Shown piece after piece: positions 30,709-43,678 of a DNA stretch of 64,000 bases. This DNA comes from Hippopus hippopus (taxonomy: Eukaryota; Mollusca; Bivalvia; Cardiida; Cardiidae): contig OX328101.1 in NCBI GenBank assembly GCA_946811185.2, positions 29,558,122 to 29,622,121 on the forward strand, written 5' to 3'. Under the pieces are notes generated by a model, which was not told where the DNA came from, searched no databases, and was given only the letters and a program-made list of their open reading frames with translations. Each line of letters starts with the position of its first letter. Positions within the stretch are counted from its first letter, which is position 1. A program made the translations under genes and the position numbers.

Positions 30709-33700
30709 ATGGCTTACAAAGGTGGACCCAAGGTTCAGAAAGTGATGGTTCAGCCCATCGTATCCTTTTTGTGCTCAACTGAATTGAGTTTGTGAATGGA
30801 AAGCGCACAGTGTTTGGTAAATTGAAAGGTTTTCACAAACCGGCAACAAAGAAAGCTCGAATACCCATGACATAAGTCGAATCCCACGCCTTTACGCTTC
30901 GATATTCCGTCTGCTGGCCTTGCATCGGTTGGACGAAGTATCTGTATACTGTCGATTAACGATGGAATTGAATTTATCAGGAATGGTTTGCCCATTCTAG
31001 AAAGAGTGTCCAGATATCTGCAACAATCACACGGAAAACGTTCTATTTCCCGGTCCATGAAAAAAACGAATTTCACCAGAAACAGACCGAATTTCACTTC
31101 AAAATTAAAAATTCTAACTATTGGCTAGAAATTATAATTTATTTTTGAAAGGCACAATTTCATGTTTATTTTCTGGAAAAAAAAAATCTTTTTGTAATTG
31201 TAACTTGTTAGGAATTCTTTGATTTAGAACCAAATTTCACTCAAGATGACTCAGGAAGAGTTATAAGATCATGAAATTTACCCACCGGATTTTACTTGTG
31301 AGGCCACATTCTTTTTTAAAAGACAAAAATAATATTACAGTTATGTAATTTTATATCATTATATTTTTGAATCTGCTTCTTTATTTCAAGAGTGATGGGT
31401 GACAAAAAATCATAACATCTTGCAAGTGAAATTGCGTGTAAATTCACGGTATCGTAATTCTTACAGAGTCACAAAGTGAAATTCAGTTGTAATGAAAGAA
31501 ACCCTGATAAGTTAGTTACAAAAAGTTTTTTTTTTTCCCAAAAAGTAACATGCTTTTCAAAAAATTGTTCTAGTTTCAGACCAAAATTTGTTACTACAAG
31601 GGAAGAATTTGTCATTTTGGGGAGAAATGCAGTCTGTGGTGAAATTCGGTCATGGGTGAAACTCAGTTTTTCCATGGAACCCCCCCCCCCCCCCCCCAAT
31701 TTCCTGGACTTTCTTATGATGCTGTGCACCAAGGATTCACTCCATATTGCAATTGTGTGCTCTACTGAAAAAGACCTAACACAGCATGTACAGAATGACT
31801 CTGTACAATGAGAATCTTATTTCAGATGTTCAAATAGCATATCGGGCCAAATAATTTCTGACACGACCATTAAAATAGTAGAAAGACCGATTAAAATATC
31901 CTCACTGTTGACCTGACTGCATGGTGTTACCCAGAACTTAAATTACTGTTGCACCATTTGAAACAAAGCACAGCTTATCTGTCATCGTTTCATTATTTTT
32001 ACATTAAAAAAAAAAAAAAAAGAGTATTTACATGCATTTTGCCGCGCATTGGTTGGTTTTGTCTAATTATACACTATACATACCATATAATCAGGGCCTG
32101 CTCTGGCTTTTGTTTTTCTTTCGCCACTATTTTCGCCAATTTAAAAAACTTTTCGCCACTTTTTTTATTTATGAGCCATTTTTTTCGCCACTTTTCCTAA
32201 TTTAATAGCCATTTCTTTCACCACTTTTCTTAATTTATGAGCCATTTCTTTCTACTTTTTCGCTGCTTTCCTTTTTACCACCATTTATCCCCCATTATTC
32301 TGTTCAGGTATCAGACACAGAGAAGGTTTTTTATGTTTCTTTCAATTTTAATTCATTTGTACAAACATGAAAACATGAATGATGAAAATTACATAAAGTC
32401 TTTTATCATGATGGAGATTTAATCCTTTAGCACATGACACAAATTTAGACACATCCAAACCCAAAGCATCTACAGACATCAATTTAAATGTTGCTGAAAT
32501 AGTGGAGTTGTCTGTGATAGGATAGAAAACATTGTTTGAAAAGGAGAAAATGCTGGATACCATCATTTTTTTTCTTTTCTCACAATGTTTTCATAAGTCT
32601 CCTTTATTGAGGTCATTAAAAAGTTGGCATTGTGTGGGTTCCTAAAACGAAAAAAAAAACATGGTAAAAACACAATGTTGTTAAATTCTGTTTGAATCTA
32701 GAAGCAGACTTGTGCTGCAAGCAGCCAGTATTTCTTTCATGAACTTTACAGGAGAAATTATAGTACCGGTATGTGATGAAAGAATTTCTGTATGCCTACC
32801 TTGAGTGAAAAACAGTTGAATCTCACTATCATTTTTGGATATGATTTGCTAATCAAAGAAAAAATTGAGAAAGGATTTTTATCTACTTGTTGACTCAAAA
32901 GAACATTATCTGACCACTGGGTTTTGATTGCCTTGTAATTTATGACCCTATTGATGCAGAGTCACACATTACTTCAAACCCTGACATTTCTCATCAGATT
33001 ACAAATAATGTCCAGAGTGATGAGAAAAGATAAAAAAAAAAACTTCTTCACGGCTGTAATGAGGACCAACCACAATCTTTATTAAAAAACATAACTAGGA
33101 CTTGATAAATTTAAAAGCATTAAACTTAACAAGGTTGACAGAGACGTAATCTATATAGTAAATAAAATAGCTGATAGGAAGGAAAAGGTGTAGAGTATTC
33201 TAAAAATAGAATGCTAAAAATAGAACACTGCACTGCAGATTTTGCTTGAGTTGCCGATGTAAGGAAGGCAAATGATTGTTTTGCAAGATTTTTAATCCTT
33301 TGGTTTACCATCCATCGTTGTAACTTATTAAAAAATGTTTGTACAGAATATCTCCAGCAGTAAGAAGAGGTAATTCTGCTTTATCGTACGACTATTCATG
33401 TATTGAGAATCAGTAGGCTACTGATCGTCTGACGTCATTTAAACAAATAAGCAGACGCTTTACCTGTGGGAAAAAAAGACAGGGTTCCATGGGATAAAGG
33501 GGTAGATTTAGCTAGTTAGTAACAGATAAGGATCATAACACTCTGCTGTCTTGTCTAAATTGACAAAGTTAATAAAGGATAACTGGTGTCACCCTTTGTC
33601 TTAGATTGCCAATATTTCATGAATATAGCCAGGTGGGGAATTTTTTAAGGCAAAGTTTTTTCGCCGTGCAAGCTTGACGAGGCGAAGTTGAGCCATTGAA

Positions 33701-36700
33701 GGTGACTTCTTCGCCCACGTTGCCCTGTAGCTTTTTCCCTGCTTCACCCTTTCTCCACTTATCTTGTGAGTTGAGACAAAACTGAAGAATTGTCGATAAA
33801 AAAAAAATTTCGCCACTTATTTTCGCCAGTTAAAGAAAAAATTCGCCATTTGTTCAGAATTTTCGCAATTGGCGAAAATGGCGATCGGCAGCGCGGGCCC
33901 TGTATAATGCTAATCAATTAAGCATATGATATCTACTGAGAACCAATCGGGAAACATAGGAGAATATAGATGCCGCCCATAATGTCTAAAGCCAGCCTTG
34001 ATTCTGCACTGTATGGTGTGAATTCATCACTGTTGGTGTGTATTTTAGTGACGACCAGCACTTTTTCTTGAATGACCTTTGACTTCTTCCTGTGTACCGA
34101 TTCTAATAATCTTTATCAAACTGCAAAACCTTATCATCCAGCCAAATGGTTTGGAATGGAGATATTGTTTTTGATGTTCGTCAGTCAAGTGTTCACTTTT
34201 TGAGCTAAATACCAAGCCTCAGGAGCCAAAAAATTTATTAGGGGAGGTGTTTTTCGGTCTAACAGATCTTGAATTGGGCTGGCAAAACTTCCATGTCGGT
34301 CAGGACTGTCAAGTAAATTGTCTAGTCGTTTGCCAAGTCTAGCATATTCTGGGTTTTGTAGTAAACTACAATTGCCTGTAAAACACTTACAGTCGCGCCT
34401 AGTATAATAATGGATTCTTAGTTATTTACAAGATCATGACTGAAATGCACCACCTAGAAGATGTCTGTATGCAAGCATTTGTAGGTCAGATATTGTCAAC
34501 ACTTCGCAACCATAACTTGACAAACTTTTTGAAAATGTTATGCATAATTAAGTTTCCTTCTTAATTCATAGCAACAAAATTTACCCCTGCACGAACTCAC
34601 TCTGTCCCTTAATATAGATGAACCTAACGGTGTAACAAAGGCAAAATCAGTAAAAACATTCTGTAAAATTGATTTATTGCCACAGAGGTTCATGAAATTA
34701 TCTGACGACCATTTAATTTTAATGGTGATGTCACAGCTTTTCAAATGCAGGAATGAAAATAGGGGGCCCTGATGTAATTTTCAACTTGTTAATTATAAAA
34801 CATACATTTTTTTTTTTTTTAAACTAGTGTTCCCTGTTCTGTTGAAATGAGAGAACTCTATCAAAATTGTGGATGTTTTTGTTCAGTTGGGAAAATACTT
34901 TTTTGTAACATAGTACCCTATTACCTTAACAAGTATTTCAGAACTTGATTTTTAGATACCTGCAAAATGTAAGTACATTGTATCTTTTATCTCCTTGAAG
35001 AAAAAAAAAATCTATAATTTCAGTCTTCACTCTTTACCTTGTGGCAAAACTGGACTTTAATAAATTGAAAGCATTTGCAGATGACATTAAACATGGTCAG
35101 AATGATAAGATTTGGATGTGAAAGATTAAAAATCATTTGTTACCAAGATAATGCTGGTTACCAGCATTTTCTCCTTTTCTAAGATGTTGTCAAAAGCCTT
35201 TTTCTGAATGTCTGATCAGATTCCCTTCAAACTGCCTTTTCAATCTGAGTAATGACATGTACCAGAAAAACATGTGCACACTGTGTAAAACATTATGTAG
35301 GAACTAAAATCTGTGTTTAACTATGAGGAAGAAACTTGGATGATATCATATGATAAAGAAATCCAACAAGCAATACGAAAGGAGGGTAGTGGATAAACAA
35401 GTCTTATTCTAGACCACTGATAAAATCGGTTTTGTCATGTCACCGTGTCCATGTTTTTTCTAGATGCACATTAGCTAATTTATATAAAGCTTTAATCTCA
35501 TGCGCAAAATTAATGTTTGGGCAGATATTTTTGAACTTCAAAAACAGGTCATTTCCATGCTTCAAAACCCAGGGTTCTGGGTCAAATTAGAACCCTGATA
35601 ACAGTTGAAATAATGCTGCTAAAGATCTCTAGAAAGAATTGCATTTTATTTCAGAGATCCAGAGTCCAGATATGGTTGTATGAACAGACCAACTTGCGTA
35701 TTGAAGGCGTCATTGCTGTAAGTAGCGTATCGTGTGATACTTTCCTATTGCACCAAAGGTTTTCTTTTATACCTTATGTATCTCAGCTGTTTTTAAAGAA
35801 AACATTGAGTTTATGTCAAAACCCTTTCACATTTTCTGATATTTCTGTAATTACTGAAGGTATTTACTTCAAAATTTGATAGTTGTAAACTATCAGATGA
35901 GGAACCCATGTCAGAAAGGCAGATATCCATCAAAATATTTTCGATGCAGTTTGTGCCTTTTAAAATGTAGGATTTTCACTGAAAAAAGCTTGTATAAGCA
36001 ACTGCAGCCAAGCATTGGTACCCACATACAGTGTTCTTGTTGAAGTCAAATTTTAGCTCAAGAAATGATAATGTAAATTCATTACAGTACTGTTAGGGCT
36101 ATACTTAGACTAGATGCTGACTGCTTAAACTGCTAAAAGGGCATACTCACGAAAATGTCTTTCTAGGATGACATGGAAATTATTGAAAGAACTGGAAGGT
36201 TGTTACAAGCAACTGCTCCTTTCTCACAATGTTTTCCTAGTCAGCCTATAAAGGAAAATAGAAGAAAGGAGCAATGAACTTAAAGTACATTCATCCATTT
36301 CAGGGGTTTGATGAATACATGAATCTTGTACTGGATGAAGCAGAGGAGGTCCACATGAAAACAAAGAACAGAAAATCCTTAGGCAAGTTCTTGTAAATAA
36401 GTTTCACCTTGGGTGAAAGTTTTTGGGTATATTTATGAGAGAATAATTTTCCAAAGACAGATGATAGTCATTACAACAGTATTCATTCCTCTCTCACTGC
36501 AGAACAATGATTGGTGGTAATAGATGATAGTCATTGCAACAGGATTAATTCCTCTCTCACAGCAGATCATTGTTTAGGTGGTGGTTTTGTGGGAAAGCAG
36601 CCAGTGGCCAGAATATCGTGGGAGGTACTGTTGATAGAGACTCTGGGATAGCATTTATGAGGGCATTTGGCCACAGCAATATATATGAAATAATGTTGAC

Positions 36701-39700
36701 GATAGCTTTAAACATGATACAATCAAACAAACAATATTTACAGAATATAAAGAAGCCATTTTCTTTCTTTACCTGGTGCACTTAACAAGCTTCTAGGACA
36801 TCCTGTGCAGTCTGATCTCTATCTGGGAGAATGTAAGACCTGTTTCAGGGAGTATGCATATCACTGATATGGACAAAATAGTTGACAGTAGTCTAGCTTG
36901 TACTTATTTATGTATTATGTAAAGAGGATGTATTTTTTATGTTGACACATACTTTAAAACCTGTCTTAGTGGCCACCTGTATTCAGTGTTCAGTCTAGCT
37001 TTGCTGGTAAGGGGGCACATTAGGCCCACGGACATTGAACTTGGGGCCACACGTAAAAAATAATTCTTTATTACTGAAATGTTTAACAACCTTTTTATTC
37101 AATAGGTGTTGCCTTTTTGTTTAAGAAGTATATTCTCATTCATGTGTCTGAATACTATGCTTATAAAACTTCAACACTGCAGAAATTATCATTGTTTTTG
37201 ACACAACCTCCTTTTAGCCATTGACCCTTAAGAAAATACGAAATATTCCATCAATGGTAAACTTTGGAAAACGCTGATATTCCTACACAGAGGGATTTAA
37301 CCTTCCCATCGATCACTCAAACTACAGTTTAATTTTCTCATAAACTAACCAACTTTTGAACTGATCGTCCAGGGGCCATTTTGGTTGAAAGTTGCGTTTC
37401 TGTGGGGTTTTATTATCGTCACTGGAACTAGGGGTAGCTACTGGCCCGATTGTGCTTTGCGAAGTAATATTTTAAACAGCTTTTGCCCTTTTTCGCCCCA
37501 TTGATGCTTCTGAAATATGTAGAAAATGGCTTATTGCAATGTTGAATGATCAGCGGAGGCTCAAAGAATGGTACATCTGGTACCCGTTTTTCCTCCAGAA
37601 AACGACTACAGGCTTCCAGTTTTTATCTTAACCAAAACGTCCGTCGGGTTATCGATAAATTTTTACTAGAAGGCTTGGTATTATGTATTATTTATCGAGA
37701 AGAAACGGCAGAAACGAACGAAAAGGACCCCAAAATTGCGGAATGGCACTTTAACGATCGAGTGCTCCCGATTGGCCCGAGGTTGGTTTAGAATTGTGCC
37801 ACTTGGACTTTAGGGAGCCTATGGCGCAGTGGCGCGCTCTCGTATGAACACTGCCTGTATTAAGCAAGCAATCTGTTTTAAGCAAGCACAGAGTTGAATT
37901 TATAGAGGAGGCACATGTGTCAAAATATACCTTTGTTCAGCAAGCACCTGTTCTGTGTTATTCAAGACAGGGGCAATTGTGCATTTCACAATAAAGATCT
38001 CTTCCCTCAATACCAGTATGAGATGCACAATAAAGCACTGATATTCAAAAAACAAAAAGGAAAACTATTAATTCAAAATATATAAAAATTTCCTGGACAG
38101 ACTACAGATTGAAAACAGTGAGGGAATTTATGACATTTCTGGAGAACTAGATTGCTAAGTGATTCTATTAACAAAAAAGTTAAGGAAATTGTGTTTGAGG
38201 GGCAATGACAAAAGATCTAGAACATTCTCAGAATTTTAAATTTCACAGTATTACAATGCATCCATTTTTCTTCAAAAGGATGCTTTGAGTTTATAGCACC
38301 AGTAGCGGCTTAAATAATCAGTGTCGAAGTTGACTGGTCTTCAAGTCATTTTTCACAAAATTGCAATTTTGATTGAGTATAGAGTATAACTGTAGAGTCT
38401 CGCCCGATAGTAAAAGTCTTACAACAAGGCATTGCTTCCTCCCTGCCCTGTTTCTTGCCTCCCTGCCCTTGATGGTCTAGGGTAATCACTAGTAATCAAC
38501 CAAACTTATCTTAGCCATTGAAATCCATCCCCTCCCCCTTATCAATTCGTAGAGTATATACTGTCCTAACCCTTTACTACACAATCCAACTCATAACAAC
38601 CCTGAGAAAGAAAGCTTTTGAAAACTTCGTGGAAAAAAGAGAAAATGCTGGTAACTGGCATTTTCTCCTTTTCCCCGATGTTTTTAGCTCACCTGAGCAC
38701 AACGTGCTCAAGGGGAGCTTTTAGGATCACTGTGTCCATCGTCAACAATTCTTTAAACATCTTCTTCTCCTAAACCACTGGGCCAATGTAGACCAAACTT
38801 GGCTGGAATGTTCCTTGGGAGGTCCTCTTTAAAAATTGTTCACAGAATTTGATTCCATCAAAAACTCTGGTTGCCATGGCAACCAAATGGAATTTTCTAA
38901 GAAATTCTTTAAAAATCTTCTCTGAAACCACTGGTCAGATTTTGAAATAATTTCACAGAAATGTTCCTAGGGTGACCTTTTTCAAAAATGTTCGTGAAAT
39001 TTTGGTCCGCAGAAAAACATGGCCGTGGTGGAGGGGGGGGGGTGGGGGGGGGCTCATTGCATCAAGTGGCGTCAATAATTCTTTAAACATCTCCTCCTCC
39101 TAAACCGCTGGACCAATTTGGACCAAACTTGGCTGGAATGTTCCTTGGGATGTCCTCTTTAAAAGTTGTTCACAGAATTTGATTCCATCAAAAACCCTGG
39201 TTGCTATGGCAACCAAATGAAATTTTTTAATAAATTCTTTAAAAATCTTCTCCGACGAAACCGCTAGTCAGATTTTGAAATAATTTCATAGAAATGTTCC
39301 TTGGGTGACCCTTTTCAAAACATGTTCGCGAAATTTTGATCCGTCGAAAAACATGGCCGCAGTTGGGGGTGCTGTTTGCATTCTTTAAAAATCTTCTCCT
39401 CTGAAACGGCTGGTCAGATTTCGAAATAATTTCACAGTATTGTTCCTTGGGTGACCCTTTTGAAAATTTGTTCGTGAAATTTTGATCTGTCGAAAAACAT
39501 GGCGGTGGTGGTGGGGGGCTCTTTGCATCTTGCGGTGTCAACAATTCTTTTAACAACTTCTCCTCCTAAACCGCTGGGCCAATTAGAACCATACTTTGCT
39601 GGAATGTTCCTTGGGAGGTCCTCCTCAAAATATGTTCACAGAATTTGATTCTATCAAAAACTCTGGTTGCCATGGCAACCAAATGGAATTTTCTAAGATA

Positions 39701-40911
39701 TTTCTTAAAAATCTTCTCCTCTGAAACCGCTGGTCAGTTTTTGAAATAATTTCACAAAAATGTTCCTTGGGTGACCCTTTTGAAAAATTGTTCATGAAAT
39801 TTTGATTCGTTGAAAAAAATGGCTGTGGTGTGGGGGGGGGGGGGCTCTTTGCATTCTTTAAAAATCTTCTCCTCTGAAACAGCTGGTCAGACTTTGAAAT
39901 CATTTCACAGAAATGTTCCATGGGTGACCCTTTTCAAAAGTTGTTCGCAAAATTTTGATCCGTCGAAAAACATGGCTGGGGGGGGGGGGGAATTCTTTGA
40001 AATTCTTTTTCTCTTAAACCATTCGTCAGATTTTGAAATAATTTCACAGAAATGTTCTTTAGATGCCCCTTTTGAAAATATGTCAGCGAAATTATGATCT
40101 GTCAAGAAAAAAGGCTGTGGTGGTGGGGGGCTTTTTGCACTATACGGACATGAAGAAATTCTTAAAAATTCTTCTTCTATGAAATCACTGGTCAGATTTT
40201 GAAATAATTTCATGGAAATGATCCTTTGGTGCCAAATTATGCCCCTTTTTTGAATTACAATTTTAACTTACTATCCAGCACCAAACAGCCAATTGTTGGC
40301 ACCCGCATGCGGTGCTCTTGTTCTTTTTATTGAACTTACTGAAGAAAAAGTTTTGGAATAAAAAAAAAAGAAAACCTGGCTATGGTCTACTCAAATATTC
40401 AGGTGAGCGATCCAGGGCCATCTTGGCCCTCTTGTCTTCAATTCCCAAAACAAAGTTCAATTGCCGAGTCACGTTTATTTTGTCCTCTGCAAATGCTTTT
40501 AATTTAGACTGGTCCAGAATTTTGTTGTTTGGTAAAGAATTACAGCACATTTTGAGTGTCCACACGGCTTAATTCAGGTCAGAGTGTACTTAGTAGATTT
40601 CAGTACTATTTGCTCCTTACAGAAAAAATTTTTCACAGAAATCCTTAACACATTATTTTAAAATATCTATGGTCAAAAAGAATAAGGGTTTGAGGCATGT
40701 ACAAATTTATATGCACATGAAATACAGGAAAATGCTCCTTTTGCAACATTGTTTTTCTACAGCGGTCTTTGGCATTACACACAGAAAAAAATCATCTGCA
40801 GCAGGTAGTGACTAAAGTTGTTTTTTGGATCACTATCTTATTTTCTTTTGTATTTCAGGCCGCATTTTGCTGAAAGGAGACAACATAACTTTGATACAAG
40901 CCGTGCAGTGA
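30709..40911 (+). CDS. SNRPE: Small nuclear ribonucleoprotein E (Sm protein E), complete, five coding exons
   Basis: SmE is one of seven Sm proteins forming the ring around U1, U2, U4 and U5 snRNA in the spliceosome. Exons: 30709-30759 ([17 protein letters not shown]), 34942-34968 (NLIFRYLQN, 27 nt), 35655-35717 ([21 protein letters not shown]), 36304-36382 (starts [16 protein letters not shown]) and 40859-40911 ([16 protein letters not shown], stop). Phases match and give 90 residues; the human protein has 92. Sm1 and Sm2 motifs are visible (IEG..., ...[10 protein letters not shown] and LKGDNI). Intron 4 starts with GC instead of GT (AG|GCAAGT). The start is fixed by the conserved MAY N-terminus. 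Upstream, 30560-30708 should hold the promoter and 5' UTR; no obvious TATA box is seen. Confidence 0.95.
31680..31697. repeat. Poly-C run
   Basis: Eighteen consecutive C in SNRPE intron 1. The surrounding region 30760-32085 shows no other recognisable feature. Confidence 0.8.
32092..33902. mobile_element. hAT-like non-autonomous element in SNRPE intron 1
   Basis: The left end CAGGGCCTGCTCTGGC matches the inverted right end CAGGGCCCGCGCTGCC. Both ends are flanked by TATAAT (32086-32091, 33903-33908). The subterminal regions on both sides are rich in TTCGCCACT and TTTTCGCCA. A worn family A MITE lies inside at 32419-32640. CAGGG termini fit hAT, but the flanking repeat is 6 bp rather than 8. 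Two separate inverted copies are an alternative. Confidence 0.5.
35029..35210. mobile_element. Family A MITE, worn, in SNRPE intron 2
   Basis: CACTCTTTACCTTGTGGCAA start and the half-hairpin AATGCTGGTTACCAGCATTT remain. Confidence 0.6.
36430..36700 (+). mobile_element. SINE body fragments in SNRPE intron 4
   Basis: Two tandem pieces contain GATGATAGTCATTACAACAG / GATGATAGTCATTGCAACAG then CCTCTCTCAC. The second continues with GTGGGAAAGCAGCCAGTGGC, as in the SINE at 59950. The tRNA head is missing. Confidence 0.5.
36800..38566. other. SNRPE intron 4, unassigned
   Basis: No gene, RNA or clear repeat boundary is seen. An open frame at 37546-37791 has no family signature and no convincing splice sites. 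Confidence 0.4.
38567..40542. mobile_element. Family A MITE split by a Helentron-like element
   Basis: The left part (38567-38683) starts CTAACCCTTTACTACACAAT and contains the hairpin. The right part (40435-40542) resumes with CTTCAATTCCCAAAACAAAG and ends TTTGGTAAAGAATTA. The insertion falls in the T-run just after the hairpin. Confidence 0.82.
38684..40434 (+). mobile_element. Helentron-like element, complete (TTAGCTCACCTGAG family)
   Basis: The 5' TTAGCTCACCTGAGCAC forms a hairpin with GTGCTCAAGGGGAGCT. Near the 3' end AGGTGAGC at 40401-40408 is the inverted partner, then hairpin AGGGCCATCTTGGCCCT (40414-40430) and CTTG. The core is a degenerate array (AATAATTTCACAGAAATGTT, CCTTGGGTGACCCTTTT) with several G-runs near 39031, 39829 and 39978. 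A second terminus-like hairpin, GCACCCGCATGCGGTGC followed by TCTTG, near 40301 suggests a composite. Confidence 0.75.
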
Positions 40912-41967
40912 CAGTAGAGGAGGGATGAACATCATGGGATCATCACATCTTGAAGTCAAACAATTCATCTTTTTATCTCCAAATGCTGGATTGAATTTCA
41001 GGTGTAGAATGTACATAGTTAACAGCAAACAGTGGCGTTAAATGTAGAACTTTCCTATTTTTCATTGTGGCATCATTATTGTATGTGGTTTTATTTTAGT
41101 GACGGCACAAAATATTCTAATGATAATTTGCTGATATATCTGAACAATGTTTTGGAGTTAATCATGAGGAAATCAAAAGACCCTGGATTGAACATTAGCC
41201 TCCTAGTACAAGATTTTAAGTAACAGGGGCTGCAATAAAGAATTTTTAAAAAAGATAATGTAGTACTAATTCTCAAAGGGAACACAATTTTTTCAGGTGA
41301 AATTGAGAAACATTTTCAAAATGGATTCAATACAAACTGTTAACACTCAAATACAACTTATTTTTAGGAACTACTTGTTCTGGAGTTATATATAGCTGTA
41401 TTTCATTTTAAAACACTTTATCACACAAGCATACTGTGTTGTAGAGGGGTTTTGAAAACGGTGTAACAAATAGTAGACTGGCTCAGAATAATCTTTTTCT
41501 CCTCCTGTTATGTTGCTTAATACCTAATTGTCTCCACATCTAAAGTTAATTTTTTTCTCCTAATTTTTAAATTCATGATTTTTTTTTCTCCAGAAGCCTG
41601 AAGTCAGAGCATTTCAAAATGTTCTTACGGGACAATGTGTCAAAACATAAGATTTTGGGATCACCTTTACTTCTGTGTTGTAATAAATGAATGGCCAAAA
41701 ATAATGCGTAAAAGGTTCTGATTTTGATAAAATTGTTTCTCCAAGGTTTTAATTCCATCTTTTTGAAAAACTTTGAACATTGTAAATATCATACAGATTC
41801 ACTAGACAAGTAAACTTACGTTTCCTTTATCTGTTATTTTGTTGACTTTCAGTTTTGCTCCATTATCACATAGCTAAGACAAATACACAAATTTTCAAAA
41901 CACTGTGGTGAAATGACGAATATCCTACTGAGCAGTATCTCCTTTAGTAGTTACGCTATCACATGTA
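40912..41967. other. SNRPE 3' UTR and downstream sequence
   Basis: AT-rich; AATAAAG-type signals occur near 41234 (GCAATAAAGAA), a plausible poly(A) signal about 320 bp after the stop. No other gene is seen. Confidence 0.45.
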
Positions 41968-42411
41968 TTAACCTTTTAACACACAATCCTGACCTTTAAC
42001 GAGCCTGAAAGAGGAGACTTTTGAAAACATTGTGGGAAAAGGAGAAAATGCTGGTAACCAGCATTTTCTTCTTTTCCCACAATGTTTTTTACACTATCAA
42101 AGACAGAAAAATCATTTGAGCTACATGTGTTTTGTTTTCTGCAAATGCTTTTAATTTTGTGCAGTCCAGATTTCTTTCGTACCATAAAGAGTTCATTACC
42201 AACAAAATTGTTGATTCCTGTGGAATGAATATTATCTGCAGACTGATAAATTTAACATGGTTGAAAGAGTATAACTTTATTTTTCGCAAAGGTTGAAAAC
42301 AGGGTGTGAAAAGATGAAAATGATGTTTTCCAGCATTTTCTCTTATTTCACACAATATTTTCAAAAGCCTTATTCCTCAGCATTGTTAAATCATGGGATT
42401 ATTTGATAAAA
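41968..42411. mobile_element. Two family A MITE copies
   Basis: 41968-42193 starts at TTAA and has a palindrome with one or two mismatches. The following copy, to about 42411, is worn and reversed. Confidence 0.75.
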
Positions 42412-42464
42412 GGTAAATGGAGTAATAACTGGTAGGATCTTCTCTATGATGTGTATACTTTTTT

Positions 42465-42912
42465 AGTCCATTACCACACAATCCAGAATTTTATTTATGT
42501 TATCGTAGATTGATTAGATGTTTACGCCGTTTTCAACATTATTTCATTGGTATCATAGCGACAGTTCATATTCATATGTGTCCAGGGTTTCGCCAATACA
42601 AGGCTGGGGCATTGATGTGTCTTGTCCAAGGACACTGCCACCAAAAAAAACCAGTGCTTCCAGTGAGGCTCAAACCTTGGGCATCCAGGTTACGAGTCCT
42701 CACTTTACCACTGAGCCATACAGCATCACACTGCCACTGGCCTAACACAGAAGGCTTTATGAGAAGAGGATTGGAAAGGCATTTTCTTTTTTTCCCAACA
42801 TTGTTTTGTACCCGTTCACAGACAAACCATAACTTGACTTGAGCCATGATTAATTTGATGTCTGCCAATGTGTTTAGTATGGACAGGTCTAATATTTTGT
42901 TGTGTTATAAAA
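42465..42912. mobile_element. Family A MITE interrupted by a SINE
   Basis: Left end TCCATTACCACACAATCCAG at 42470. SINE sequence (42515-42740, minus) begins after AGATTGATTAGATG; reversed, it has the head TGGCTCAGTGGTAAAGTGAG and ends in the AATAATGTTGAAAAC domain. The MITE resumes near 42750 and ends GTTATAAAAAGATTAG. Confidence 0.65.
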
Positions 42913-43678
42913 AGATTAGAGTAAACTACAGTATCAGTTCAAGAGATTCAATAATGATTGTTGAAAAAAGAAGACCCACCACCACCTGGATAGCTCAAAT
43001 CAAAAAAGAATTTGCCCAAAACTGTTTACCTTATCTGACAATTTGAAATATTCGGCATTTACATCCAGGAAACACTGTTTTCAACAGCTGTCTATATTAC
43101 TGGAATCTAGAAACTCTGTAAATGGCAAATTTTGCAAATGGAGAAATTGCACAAAGCGAGTGATTTCTCCTTTTCTCCTGACAGTGTCTTCAATTCTGTT
43201 CATCTATCTATGTATCCTACTCCCCATCAAATGAGCCATTCAATACCCTTGTAATTGATGTTTTCACTTCTACTCATTGATGTATCCTACTCCCTATTCA
43301 CTAACCCTTGCAAATTTTGCAAGTGATTTTTACCTCTCTGCTCACAATGTTTTCACCTTTATGTATCAAGACCTCAATGCATTTTGGATTATCAAGGAAA
43401 ACTTATTCCATGACAATGAACTCATAAAGTATGACCATTCTGTACTATTTGTCTTGGGCTCTGACAGAAATCAGAAACAACAGATGAAAAGGCAGGCAAA
43501 CTGATGGTAAGTAACACGGTATAACAATGATAAGGTTTTAATAACATACTTTGTAATAACTGAAAAAGGGCTCACTTGTAGCAAATTCCTAGAGAGCTTT
43601 GGTAACAAAAATTTATTACAAAAACATTTATGAGTATACCATTAACAGAACGCTATCCATGAAGGTAAAAATTGACAT

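Noticed and set aside
37546..37791. Open frame of 81 codons in SNRPE intron 4
   Set aside because: No recognised motif, no good splice sites; likely chance.
39239..40213. Several proline-rich open frames on the minus strand
   Set aside because: Products of the tandem core and G-runs of the Helentron-like element (PPPPP from poly-G).
42510..42842. Open frame of 110 codons
   Set aside because: Lies in the SINE and MITE; the peptide is a translation of repeat DNA.
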